From assembly GCA_015680685.1 (NCBI GenBank), contig MNCI01015922.1, forward strand, positions 282,755 through 346,754: a DNA stretch of 64,000 nucleotides, written 5' to 3'. Shown in pieces: positions 1 to 11,099 of the stretch (positions are counted from its first letter, which is position 1; the number at the start of each line of letters is the position of its first letter). Source of the DNA: Gnetum montanum (lineage: Eukaryota; Streptophyta; Gnetopsida; Gnetales; Gnetaceae). The position numbers and the translations under genes were made by a program. The notes beneath the pieces were generated by a model. That model saw only the letters and a program-made list of their open reading frames with translations, made no database searches and was not told the origin of the DNA.

Positions 1-200
1 AAAATACCAAAAAAATCACATACCTCAGACTTGCTTAACCATACACCGTGACACTTACAAGCAAGCCTGGGAAGACAACGAACGATTAACCCCAAGTGTT
101 TCTTGTGGTGTTAAGGCATTTAGTCTGCGGAGTTCGACCGGATCGCGTGTGCATGCTCGTATTCGTATGGTTGAGTGTAGGGGTACCTCGCCACTCATCA
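1..200 (+). repeat. LTR end of element E, cut by the window start
   Basis: The last 200 bases of an LTR ending in TCATCA at 195-200. It carries the terminal block shared by the other LTRs here: a GTTCGACCGGATCGC-like stretch, then GCTCGTATTCGTATGGTTGA and a GGGTACCT box just before the end. The bases that follow (201-280) are the 3' internal end of a different element (D), so E most likely inserted there. The 5' copy and its TSD lie outside the window, so this cannot be confirmed. Confidence 0.75.
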
Positions 201-280
201 GTCACCTCACAATTTTTGTAATGGAACTTTGTCCATTTATATATAACTCAAGGACGATTTTTTAGTCAATCGTGGAGGTA
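201..280 (+). promoter_or_regulatory. 3' internal end of element D with polypurine tract
   Basis: This short stretch contains ACTCAAGGACGATTTT and then a CGTGGAGGTA purine run ending directly at the TGATGA that opens the LTR at 281. The ends of A, B and C have the same order (ACTCAAGGACGAGTT, about 20 bases, GTCATGGGGGTA, TGATGA). This is the plus-strand primer region for reverse transcription. The rest of D's internal region lies to the left of the window, beyond element E. Confidence 0.7.
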
Positions 281-501
281 TGATGAGACTTGATATATTA
301 GGTAGCTAAGTCATTGAGATATGATGAAGCATCATTTTGTCAAGTGTATCAATCAGCTAAGATATTGCATATGCTATATCATAGATGCTACATCACATTT
401 GTGTTCTAACATCCTTGTTGGTGCATCTGAATTGGTTGCTACATCATAGATGCTATGTCGCATATGCCATATCGTAGATGTAATACCACATCTACTATAA
501 C

Positions 502-551
502 TTAGCTACGTCAATGCATCCTCATTGATGCATCCCCATTGACGTAGCTAA
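502..551. repeat. perfect 15-bp inverted repeat in the D LTR
   Basis: TTAGCTACGTCAATG (502-516) is the exact reverse complement of CATTGACGTAGCTAA (537-551). The loop contains a smaller GCATC/GATGC dyad. It could fold as a hairpin or be a paired protein-binding site in U3, about 40 bases upstream of the TATA-like box. Confidence 0.85.
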
Positions 552-566
552 ATGCATTAATGCATT
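551..566. repeat. 16-bp perfect palindrome in the D LTR
   Basis: AATGCATTAATGCATT reads identically on both strands. It directly follows the larger inverted repeat at 502-551, giving two dyads within about 65 bases of U3. Confidence 0.85.
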
Positions 567-1344
567 TCCATTAATGAAATGCCTATATCTACCTTTAAAT
601 ATGTGAGCACCCACCATGTATTTACTACCATTTGGTTAATAGTGTAGCCTAACTCTTACAGTTTTATTTCATAATCTTAGAAAATAGTTAGTGAGTGCCT
701 GCAGCATGGATTTGAGTCAATTGTACATCTTATTTGAGTGGCATTGTACTTAGATACATTCCATGAATGACAATAAGATCAAGATTGATTCATATTCATT
801 GTAGCACTTTGTCTTAGAATAGATTTACTTTCAATGTAATTTATTTTCTATGTAATTAGTTAATATTTACATTTCCATGCATGTTAATCAATCGGTGGAA
901 TAAGCACAACCAATTTCAACCGAAAACATGTATTTGCTTGGTAATCCTAGTAGCGTTATTGCTTGGTTTGCCCACTAGCATAACATTTGGTAATCCTAGC
1001 AGTGGGTACGATAGTTCAAGATGTGTATGACAAGGTGGGAATGGATACTCATCCCCTATAGGATAGTTTAGGATTTAATTTTATTATTAATTAGATTAAA
1101 TAGTTAATTTCTATATTATTATTTAATTAGTTTAATGACCACACAACATCATAATCATATGCCTCACTTTGGACTAAACCATACATGACAAACCTACCAC
1201 TAGTCCAAGTGAGAAGATAGTGACCTACGATCAATGTTTAGCAATCTAGATACCACACTAGTTCCATACATAGAATTCAACTAGATCACATGTGCATGCT
1301 TTTGCTTTGTATGATTAGACATAAGAGGTACCTGCCACTCATCA

Positions 1345-2630
1345 ATTAATAAACTTAAATGTTTGCAGTTGAAAATTTTGGAATCTTAAGATCTAAGAAT
1401 AGAATTAATGTGTCGGTGATAGTAAGATAAAAGCTACTTAATGATGCTAATTTAAGTTTCAGATGCATCCAAGTAGTAATAAGATGTATCACAATATCAA
1501 GAGGCAATATTGTTAACCCAATATGAAAAAAGATGTGGGTGAGTATGTGGCTAAGTGCTTAGTGTCTTAGAAAGTAAAGGTAGAGCATCATATGCCTCAT
1601 GATTATTTTCATCCACACACCATTCCAATGTAAAAGTGGAAAACCATTGGTATGGATTTCATCACTAGTTTGCCTTATATTAAGAGTGGAAAAGATCCTA
1701 TTCTTGTGGCCACAGATCTTTTGACCAAATCTTTCCACTTCTTGGTCACAAAAGCAATAACCAATATAGAGGAGATTGCTTAGTTTTTCTTATTAGAGAT
1801 TTTCAAGTTGCATGACATTCTAAATAAGACTGTGTTAAATAGAGTTTCTAAGTTTACTTCCAAGTTTTGGTGGTATTTTTAGAAGAGTATGGGCTCTATG
1901 CTGAATCTTAACTTAACATATCGCACTTAGAAAAATCATCAAACAAAGAGGATGAATCAAATCCTAGGAGATATTTTTTGAGCTAGTGATTTGAACTATA
2001 AGAACAATTGGAACATAATTCTTCCATTAGCAGAATTTTCTTACAACAATAGTTATTAAGCTAACTTGAAAGAAATATCTTATAAGTATTGCAAGGTAGA
2101 CCTTGCGATACACCTATTTGCTGGGATTCAATAAAAGATAGATAATCATTTATGATAGATATCATTAATGAGACTAGAAAACAAATCAAGGTAATCAGGA
2201 ATAGCCTATAGGTGGTGCATGATACGAATGCAAACTATGCCAATAATAAGATATAACCTTTGAATTTCAACATTGATGATCATGTTTTCCTCAAGGTTTC
2301 ATCATTAAAAGGGATTAGGGAATTTGGTAGAAGAGGAAAGTTAGCTTCTCACTACATTGCTCTCTTTCAGATTCTGAGAAAAATTGATGATATTTCATAT
2401 CAACATGATGTTCCACAACAATTGTAGTCAATTCCTGACATATTTCATGTTTCCATGTTGCAAAAGTAGGTTGCAAATCCTACTCACAAGATAGATTGCT
2501 AAGATATAAAGCTCTAACCTGATGTTAGTTTTGTAGAATGACTAGTTAATATTATTGACAAAATGGAGAGAAAGTTGAGAAGTAAGGTGATTCTAATGGC
2601 TGAAGAGGAAGATTATTAAGAGGTGGAAAA
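1345..2630 (+). pseudogene. pol: chromovirus (Del/Tekay-like) integrase remnant
   Basis: Reading codons from about 1454 gives KFQMHPSSNKMYHNIKRQY, a stop, then PNMKKDVGEYVAKCLVS: the integrase HHCC zinc region with its last Cys changed to Ser. WKTIGMDFITSLP follows near 1640-1680 with the first catalytic Asp. The second Asp position reads Asn (LNRVSKFTSKFW, about 1840) and the Glu position reads Lys (HQTKRMNQ, about 1940), so the catalytic triad is broken. The C-terminal stretch at 2268-2470 (VSSLKGIREFGRRGKL ... IFHVSMLQK) is the GPY/F region typical of chromoviruses. There are many in-frame stops. The 5' part of the gene is absent, hidden beyond the D insertion. Confidence 0.8.
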
Positions 2631-4578
2631 TGTAACATCCCTACCTAATATAATCCTTAGCCCTTGGTATGTTTGCAAGTTGAACTCTTGATGTTTTGGT
2701 TGTTAACATTTATGAATGCTTATTACCCCTTTCTTATCTTGACTATGATTTATGAGCTATCTTTCTTTTTATTAGCCCTTTAACCTTTTATATATATAGA
2801 TTTTATTTTTACCTTTTGCATTCTTTTATTTTATTTATTTTTAATACTTTTTTGATGTGATAGTATTTTATAACTTTTATATTTTAGTACTTTTGGATAT
2901 TTTGATATTTTGGATTATGTTTTAAATGTAATACATATGCACTAACCCCTTCTGTTGAAGTTTTGAGTCTGTACGTATCATGCACTAGATGGATCACTGG
3001 CACATGGGGTACTAGGGTTTGGTATGCTTATTTGGATAATTTGTAATTATTGGTAAAATTATATTTTATATTTATATTTATATTGTTACTTTGCTACAAT
3101 CTTATGTTTCTAGAAGTTCTTGGGTCATCAGTTATATCTTAGCCATACCTAGTACCTTGAGATAGGGAAAAATGATTAGTATGTCAACGTAGGTCCCAAG
3201 ACATCCTCCCTTGTCCAACGTGAGCTAGTTATGAGGTTGTGATTAATATTTTAATATATCTTTGAAATTCTCATGAAAATGCAATAATGTTTATAAAGTG
3301 ACCCCTAGCCTTCGGGTAAAGGAAAATTACAAAAATGGCCAAAATGACATTTTTAAGGATCCCAAAAAACCTAAAAACTAGAAATCAACCATTGTTAATA
3401 TTGTAGCAATGGTAGACGCCTGAAACGGCCATAAGGAAGTTAGATTTCCATTTGGAATTATTTTAATATTATTCAAATATTCATTTGCATTTATACTTTT
3501 GAGCTTTAACTCCTTTGGCATATTATAACTTTCATTTTTTTGCATATTTCTTGACCTATTGTCTTAGAACTCTAGTTTGAACTTTTGGCACATTTTGACA
3601 AATGTGAGAGTTAGGCTCAATAACCTTTTGTTTGATAAATGTGAGATTTAGGATCACTAATTATTCAACAAGCATATGAATTTTAGATTCACCAACTTCA
3701 TGTTCAATGTAAGATCTAAGCTTACTAATTCTTTGATTTGGAATTATTAACTTTGTTGGATGTTTAGATTCATTTCCCTGCCAACTAGGAATCTTTTTGT
3801 TGAATTGGTTATCTATTTAGTATTCAGTTCTATTTGATCAATTTGAAAAGATGTGGGTTTTAGACTCACCAAACATTTGAAAATATATGAATTTTAGACT
3901 CATCAATTTGATAATATATGTGTTCAGACTTATTAATATGTGGGTTACAAACTCACCAATTTGTTCATTCATTGGATGAGCTAATGAATGGTGGTGGATT
4001 CTCATTTATTGGTTTAGTTATCTACTTAGATTTCTATGTATTTGATGCATTTGTTTGGTTGTATTTTGTCTACTAACTTTTGGTTGCAACTAACTCATGT
4101 GCATGACCATCCAGCTACCTAATCCCTCCAACCAATTCCATAAGCAAGTATTTGTTAGTTTTGTTTATCATATTCAATCTTAGAACTGATTTCCTTGGTT
4201 TATGTAATTTTTAGGTAATTATGCTAGCTAAGATGAGGAGGATTTAGAGGATGTTGTTAATGATTAATTCATGTTTTAAGATATTTTATTTCTACATCAT
4301 TGTATTAGTAATTTTTGGCTTGGGAAAATAGGATATGTTTTCTTTTTAGAAGTAAACAAGTTAGGTTTGACACATATGGAGCTATTGTTATTGTTTTTAT
4401 CATGTTTTACATTTTGCTATAAATTCTTTTCTTACTCCTATACACCTATTTATGGATGCCAACTACTTTACCTATTGCATTACTTCATTTTTATTAAGTA
4501 GCACTTTATTTTTCTACATATTTCTATATTTTGTATAAGTGATACCTTCCAGCCTAAGCCTAGTTAGTGGGTGTTACA
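2631..4578 (+). repeat. 3' LTR of the chromovirus
   Basis: A 1948-bp LTR starting TGTAACATCC right after the integrase remnant and ending GGGTGTTACA, so its ends form the inverted pair TGTAACA/TGTTACA with the usual TG...CA limits. Length and ends fit Del/Tekay-type chromoviruses. It contains a diverged minisatellite (3600-3965). The five bases after it are AGGTC; the matching TSD copy would lie left of the window. Confidence 0.75.
3600..3965. repeat. diverged minisatellite with internal dyads
   Basis: About eight degenerate copies of a unit resembling TGTGGGTTTTAGACTCACCA at irregular spacing of roughly 30-50 bases (for example near 3603, 3639, 3673, 3706, 3850, 3884, 3914 and 3937). Better copies contain the partial dyad GTGAG...CTCAC. 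It lies inside the chromovirus LTR. Confidence 0.6.
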
Positions 4579-6149
4579 AGGTCAGTCCTTAGAGAGTAGA
4601 AAATTTAACATCTTAATGCTAGTGAAGCATGAATGAAATTTATAAGAAGAAGTGTCAAATCTCAAAAATATTAATAGTCAAAAAAATAAATTCAAAGTAT
4701 ATCACATGCTTAATCACTAAGTAGAAAGCTCCAAAAGGAACATAGAAAAGAATACCTTTTCAATTTTAGGAATGTCTACTTAGGTAAATAGTCTTACAAT
4801 AAATACTTTGAAAAAATATAGAATAACATTAATTATTAGAAAAGAGGAAGATCCCAATCCTAACAACATTTACATCATTTTCAATGTTTGTGCTCAAACT
4901 TAAAATAGCAAAAGAATTTAATATAGCAACAGATGCTTTGGAGAAATGCCAACTTTTGTAGAAGAGGAAGATAAAAAATAAATGCTAGCACATAATTCCT
5001 GTTGTAATTAACCTTATGTTAAGTTCTTTTAGCATATTATAAACCCAATTTATCAACAAAAAATTTCATCTTTGGGTACACAATCATCTTCTTACTTAAA
5101 AGAAAATTTCCCTTATGTACTACCTATTTGAACTAATTAATACTCCTTGTAGTAAAAGTGAAATTATTCACAGAAGCTTTTGTCATCTCTAGGTTTTTAT
5201 TGTCATTTTATTAATCTTATCATTGACATTATTTTGATTATTTGTTTAATTAACTTTAGATTCTTTTTTTTCTATTGTAAGCTTTAACACACTTTTTCAT
5301 TTCCTCAACATTAACACATTTTTTCTTTTCATTAATATCTTCTTTCTTGACCAGAAAAAGATAAACATTAAATAAATATTTTACAAAATGATAAAAATCA
5401 CAAGAATTAGGAAGATTATGATATGTAATTGGTTGAATGTAAGCCTTTCTTCCTACCTATAATACCAATTTCTTTTCACAATTAAAAAGATTAATTCAAC
5501 AAAAAAATCAACAAGAATCAAATTATGTAAAAATAGATTCCATATGCTTAATGGTACCAAGAAGACTAAAAATTTTCTTTTCAACTCTCTGAAAATTCAA
5601 TAAAAGATTAAATAGCTCAAAAAAATAGAACTTTAGAATATTTATTAGATTGAAGATTAAAATCATAAGTCCACTTATGAACAATCAACACTATATGCTT
5701 ATGTATAAAAGAATCTACATCTAAAGCACATTGTATTGTTGAAGTATTGCCTAGCTCAACAAGTAAAAAAATGAGAATAATACCTAGCCTAAATAACTTG
5801 AATATCCTACTTTTGCATTACATCAATTAACTATGAATCAAAACTCCAATTATGAGGTAGGTAACCCAAAATTTGCATGAACACATATCAAGATGTAAGA
5901 TTAATTACCAGTGATCCATATATATCATTAAAGAGAACAAAATTAGACACCTTAGTTGTATCATTATTACTAAAAGAAGTCAAAATTTTTTATTTTGTTT
6001 CTCAAATCAAAAAAAAATTTACATCAATAAAAGTCATAGAAATTCTAGCATCAATTAAAGAATTTAAAAGTAACTTAGAATCCTTAATATAAAAATTCTA
6101 GAGGTATCAAATCTACTAGAGAAAAATCAAACCTAAAGGAAAAACATCA
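4579..6149. other. AT-rich stretch without a recognisable gene
   Basis: Very AT-rich sequence between the chromovirus LTR and the 3' end of the LINE. A 71-codon open frame at 5877-6092 (+) starts MNTYQDVRLITSDPYISL; I do not recognise it. It is lysine-, isoleucine- and leucine-rich, as chance frames in AT-rich DNA are. No terminal repeats, zinc motifs or polymerase motifs were seen. Confidence 0.5.
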
Positions 6150-6154
6150 AATGT

Positions 6155-6180
6155 GAATATTATCATCATCATCTTAGTCT
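6155..6180 (-). repeat. short trinucleotide tail at the LINE 3' end
   Basis: Immediately after the last RT codons the minus strand reads GATGATGATGATAATATT. RTE elements commonly end in short simple repeats rather than poly(A), so this is taken as the LINE 3' terminus. No TSD was identified. Confidence 0.5.
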
Positions 6181-7175
6181 TGTCCCAACAAAATAACGTT
6201 GGTTGAATACTTTTTCTTCACCATTCATCTTTATGAAGAGCTAGATTTTGTTTATTTGTAGTTTCTTCAAATCATCTTTAATTATTGCTTTTTCAATGTC
6301 TTTTTTGATCTTCTTTTCACGGGCTTTCTTGGAACATTAATGTAGCAACCTGTTTTTCATAGAATTCCTATTTGATCTTCTCTACACATATCCAAACCAT
6401 CTAAGCCACCATTCTTATAGCTTATCTGAAATAGAAGTCACTTCAAGTCTTCCTCTAATATATTTATTATATAGTTTATCTCTTCTGGTAACATTTAATA
6501 TTCATCTAATCGTTCACATTTCTACCACACTGATTTATTGTTCATGCTTGTTTTTTACTATCCAACATTTGGCATGATATAAGATAGTAAGCTTGAATAC
6601 CATCTTGTAAAAATTTTCCTTCAATTTTATTAGTATTCTTTTATTACATAGAACATCACTAGCATGTCTTCATTTTGACCATCCAACTTTAATTTTATTT
6701 TTTATATCTTTATTAATTTAACCATCTGATTGGAGGATTGATCCTAGGTAGCAAAATTATTTACAATGAGAAAATTTTTAGCCTTGAATTATCACTTCTA
6801 TTTCATCCCTATTTATGATGTTATTAAAACTACATTCCATATAATTTGTCTTACTTTTGCTAATTCTTAAGCCTTTTGATTCTAAAGCATGGTTCCACTT
6901 CTCCAATTTAAAAGTAATATTTTCTCAATTTGTATCCACTAACATACTATTATCTACGAATAGCATACACCAAGGGATTTCATCTTGTATTTATTTTGTT
7001 AATTTATCCATAATAATGGAAACTAAGTATGTATAAACACAAACCCTTAATGTAGACCTACTGTAAATGGAAAATCAGATCTTATTCCACAAGTTGTTCT
7101 AATTTTAGTGGTAGCTCCTTCATATGTCTTGAATCACTTTAATATATTTTAAGGATGCTTTTCCTCTACAAGGCC

Positions 7176-7281
7176 CACTAAATAATATCTCTAGGCACTT
7201 TACCATATGGATTTTTTAAGTCAGAAAACACTAAATAATATCTCTAGGCACTTTACCATATGGATTTTTTAAGTCAGAAAA
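7176..7281. repeat. 53-bp exact tandem duplication inside the LINE RT
   Basis: A 53-base unit starting CACTAAATAATATCTCTAGG occurs at 7176-7228 and again at 7229-7281 with no visible differences. On the minus strand it duplicates the DLKNPYGKVPRDII segment of RT motif A and shifts the frame. Confidence 0.9.
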
Positions 7282-7640
7282 TCATATGTAAATATTTTCT
7301 ATGTTTTTTAAATTTCTTTATTAATTATCCTATCAAGAAAATAACATCTATAGTATATCTTCCTAGAATAAATCAAAATTAGTTTTTAAATACTATTAAT
7401 TCAAGTCTTAGATGTTTCTCTATGACTTTCTTCCAAAGATTCATAGTATGGCTTAGTAGCTTAAGCCTTCTAAAGCTTAGATAATTTTGTACATCTCCTT
7501 TATTTTTATAGATGAAAATAACAATGTTTTTTTCTCCAATTCTTGGGCATTTATCCAACTGTCAAAATTTTGTTAAATAATTATGTCAACTAATAAATCC
7601 TGTACTTTTCAAGCTTCTATAGAAAGGTTATCTCATCCAA

Positions 7641-7980
7641 TAGCTTTTCCATTTTCCATCTTTGATAAGGTTGTCTTCAATTTAGAGAAGCAAACTTCAT
7701 TAACCAAACCAAAATTTGGTTCTTCTTCTTAAATGTATTCTCTTGGAAACCAATAGCTTTTGCATTTTTCATCTTTGATAATGTTTTTTTTTTACTTTAG
7801 AGAAGAAAAATGCATTAACGAAATCAAAATTTGGTTCTTCTTCTTGGATGTATTCTCTTAGAAACTAATAGTTTGTTCATTTTTCATCTTTGATAAGGTT
7901 GTCTTCATTTCAAAGAAGACAAGTTCATTAACAAAACCAAAATTTGGTTCTTATTCTTAATGTATTCTCTTGGAAATTCT
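7641..7980. repeat. three-copy tandem repeat of about 113 bp inside the LINE
   Basis: Units begin near 7641, 7754 and 7869 (spacing 113 and 115). Each has a CATCTTTGATAA-like block, an AGAGAAG or AAAGAAG block, a CATTAAC block and an AAAATTTGGTTCTTCTTC-like block. Copies differ at many positions, so the amplification is older than the 53-bp duplication. Confidence 0.85.
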
Positions 7981-9130
7981 TCATTTAATAATTCTTGAAA
8001 ATAATTTTTCTACTTATCCAAATTTTTTTTTATACTAAAATTCTTTCATCTGCATCCTTGATGCATTTGACATTATTAATATTCTTAAATTTCTTGTTTA
8101 TATTTTTTTTCCAATTTATAAATAAATATATTTTTCTCCTTTATTTGTTCTTAATTTTTCATAAAACCTATTCAAAGCCTTATGTTTGGCTTTAGCTACT
8201 ACTATTGTTTCCTCCTTTTTTATTATTTTTTATATCAGCTTGTTTTCTTGGCTACTACTTTGCTACCATTCCTTAAAGTATTTTTTCTTGTTTTAGATAG
8301 TATGTTGTACTTCATCACTCTACCCTCATGTTTGCTTTAGGATGTATTTTTTGTCTTTTATTTTGTCCAAAATTTTCTTTTCAATTTTCTAAACACAACT
8401 TTTCATTTAACCTCAAATTAAATTTGTGGAGCATTCTTAATTCTAGGTTTCTTCATGAAGTAAATTTTCTCTAAATAAGGTGATGTTCTCTTTCCTTCAA
8501 CTTCCATCATTTTATACATTGAGTCCCTTTTCTTAGACTAGCTTTGAAGCTTTGTATAGCTAAGTTCATGACCATTATTCAATGTTGAGTTACAAGGCAC
8601 TCTCCAAGTATGACCTTACAATCTTTACACATGGCCCAGTCTCCTTTACGCAACAAGAAATAATCAATTTTTGTTCTATTCATACCACTTTTAAATGTAA
8701 TTAAATGTTATATCCTCTTCTTGAAATAAGTATTTGCAATTGCAAGCTACTAGGCACTTGTAAATTGTAGTAGTTAATCTCCCATATCATTGTACTCTCC
8801 AAATCCATGTCCTTCATGAATCTTTTCACATCCCATTTTTATACACCCAACATGACCATTAAAATCCCTTCTAATGCATATGCTTTCTTCATGAAGGATT
8901 TCTTGAATCACTAGATCCATAAAATACCAACAATATTGCTTGATGGAATTTTCTAGGCTAATTTATGAAGCATATATGCTTATGATGTTAATGATCTCAT
9001 TTACAACCATAAGTTTGATGATACCCATAATTCCATTACCATGGCAGTTAATAAGTATCAGCTTTGATGGGCTATGTCAATGCAATAGTGTCGACGTATG
9101 CCTTGTGATAGGGGTTCTACCAATTTTGGA

Positions 9131-10289
9131 CCAATGAAATTTATCATTCAAAACACAATGCGATCCAAGTGTAAGCTTTGAAGACAATGTTGAGTGGATT
9201 GCCAAGAACACTCAGGTATATCATTACATTCAAGAAATATAAAAAGATATTTAAAACATATAATACAATTAGAAGCTATGTTACCACGATGAGGAAGATG
9301 AGAGAAAATATTTATAATTATTAGGTATTTCATAGTTAGAAGAAACAAAATAATATAAACACAAATGCATCACAATCCCTTGTGGGGACAAGTACAAAGG
9401 TCATGTTGCAATCCCTCTTAGGGACAAGTACAACACCACACAAAAAATGTAACAAAAGGGCTCTTACTCACAACCTCAATGGCCTAACACCATTCCATAT
9501 AGTTATGGCCTCCTTGAATAAGAAATAAATCATTTTAGCTCAATGAAATAAAAATTAAATAAATATTGTTGTTGTTTTATATTTAAGGCATGAATGGTAA
9601 AACAAGAAAAAACCATGAGCTTTATTCACTATGCAAACACTAGACTCTGCATCAACCAAATGGTTCTGGGCTACATAAGCAAGGTAGTACTCTAATATAG
9701 TCTAGCCGCACTTGTGAAAGTGATGACTTAGAACACACACAAGACAAGGAAAGAAATCAAAATACCCAAGCGAGGAAGAGATTTTCAGATAATTTGAACA
9801 TCACAAGCATAAATGAAATTAAAGTAATTCATAAGATGAGTGTGACATCTCATCCTAAATATTTATAGTTTTCACAGGGAAATAAAGGAGGTTTGTTAAT
9901 GTTTAGGCATTCACAAAGGTCCGACAACACAGCCTTGGCCAATCGGAATGCACTTTTGATACTTTGGTTCAAATTTGAGCAAGTAGGAGGTGTGTTGATG
10001 AGGGTGCATTCACACTTCTGTGCCAATATAGGGTAATCAACACACCCCTCCTAAAACTACGCTTTGCAAAAAGGATCCCAAGTGAAATTTGAAACGTGAG
10101 GAAGCATGCCAAAGAGACCATAGGACATTTGAATGAAGCCAGAATCATCCTAAGGATCTTGGAATCATTCACACAACATTAAAGTGTGGCATAGAAAATC
10201 AAGGTACATCTCAAAATACCAAGAACCTTAACCAAACATGCTAGATAAAAAACACAAGGCATATGAAACACTTCCCAAATCAAGGGCTT
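9131..10289. other. unassigned DNA left of element F
   Basis: No coding or terminal-repeat structure could be assigned. Two copies of a CAATCCCT...GGGACAAGTACAA unit lie 36 bases apart (9373-9397 and 9409-9433). An imperfect inverted repeat joins 9986-9999 and 10036-10051. Short open frames here have no recognisable motifs. Confidence 0.5.
9986..10051. repeat. imperfect inverted repeat
   Basis: GGAGGTGTGTTGAT at 9986-9999 pairs with ATCAACACACCCCTCC at 10036-10051, apart from two extra C bases. The 36-base loop has no clear motif. Its role is unknown. Confidence 0.7.
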
Positions 10290-10294
10290 GTAAT

Positions 10295-11099
10295 TGATAT
10301 ACAAATTATTACTAGATACCTCATCACCTTGCTTTGTCAACACATCAACATTGATACAAGCTTAATAAATGCCTATATAAATGCATATACCCACCATATT
10401 TACGATACCATTCAATCAATAGTGTAGCTAGACACTATCATTTTCTTGAGTAGAAGTTATAATTTTTCACCAAATGGCCATAATGTGAATCAAGTGGATT
10501 GAAAAAAATTTTATTTGAGTGATGATGTACCTAGATACATTTTTAGGATGGTAAATCAAAATCCATTTCCTTCATTGTAGTACTTAGCTTAGCTCTATAT
10601 TTTTCTTAATTACAATGTACTTTAATTATTCTTTAATTTCAAGCACTTTGGTAATTATTTTACTTTCATCACATTTAATTAATTCACATGAATATGAGCA
10701 ACTCTAAGCATTATAGTGTTAATGTTTGATAATCCCAAAATTTTACCACTTGGTACGTCCAACAATGAACACTTGATAACTCAACAACATTAATGCATGT
10801 TCAAGATGCATACAACAAGTTGGAAATGGATGCTCTTTGCCTAGGCTAGATTAGATTTATTTCTTGTCCTTAGACTAAATAGTTTAGAAATTTAATATTT
10901 TCATTGTGTATCTTAATTACACTTAACCATATGCATTAAGCCTACGTAAGTGTGATTGGAAAGACAGTGACCATTGATCTAATATTTAGCTATCTAAAGC
11001 ATTTAAACTTGTCTCAATCCATGGAATTCAAATGAATTGTGTATGAATAATTGTGATTTGTATGGTTGAGTGTAGGGTCTACTATATTTCTCGTCATTA
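10295..11099 (+). repeat. 5' LTR of element F
   Basis: An 805-bp copy opening TGATATACAAA (3' copy: TGATGTAGCAAA) and ending TCATTA (3' copy also TCATTA). TATATAAATG at 10374-10383 is the TATA box, present in both copies. The ATGAACACTTGATAACTC region near 10765 corresponds to the TTGGTAACCC blocks of the younger LTRs. After the end, CATTATTATCGGAAAC (11101-11116) is a decayed primer-binding site. The start is chosen by alignment with the 3' LTR and is less certain than the end. Confidence 0.7.

Larger units (their letters stand above)
281..1344 (+). repeat. 3' LTR of element D
   Basis: An LTR of 1064 bp opening with TGATGA and closing with TCATCA. A TATA-like CTTTAAATATG lies near 591. The paired TTGGTAATCC motifs at 940-1000 and the AAGATGTGTATGACAAGGTG block near 1019 match the bodies of the A, B and C LTRs. 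It abuts a chromovirus pol remnant that starts at 1345, so D appears to sit inside that element. The U3 half contains strong inverted repeats, listed separately. The candidate TSD on this side is ATTAA (1345-1349), unpaired in this window. Confidence 0.75.
6150..9130 (-). pseudogene. RTE-type LINE: endonuclease and reverse transcriptase remnant
   Basis: On the minus strand the endonuclease reads from about 9040 down: MGIIKLMVVNEIINIISIYAS, then a RRDFNGHVG site (canonical GDLNGHVG) near 8850 and TKIDYFLLRKGDWAMCKDCK near 8660. The reverse transcriptase has a degenerate motif A (DLKNPYGKVPRDIIW, about 7200; usually EKAYDRVPRE) and a motif C reading FVDN at 6949-6960, where the usual pair of Asp is broken. 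The C-terminal tail includes SHCK, YLGSILQSDG near 6750 and WWLRWFGYV near 6410, ending in YFVGTRLR near 6180. These are hallmarks of plant RTE LINEs. There are many stops and frameshifts, and two internal tandem duplications. The 5' limit near 9130 is approximate. Confidence 0.82.

Noticed and set aside
5877-6092. A 71-codon frame in the AT-rich region.
   Set aside because: No motif, low-complexity composition and no relative in the window; listed only inside the unassigned stretch.
9057-9115. A TGATGGGC...GTCGACGTATGCC stretch as a start of the F LTR, since the 3' LTR has GTCGACATATGCC.
   Set aside because: The surrounding sequence does not align, and the minus strand reads as LINE endonuclease. 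The F start at 10295 fits better.
9361-9434. LTR ends in the CAATCCCT...GGGACAAGTACAA repeats.
   Set aside because: No paired ends, primer site or polypurine tract nearby.
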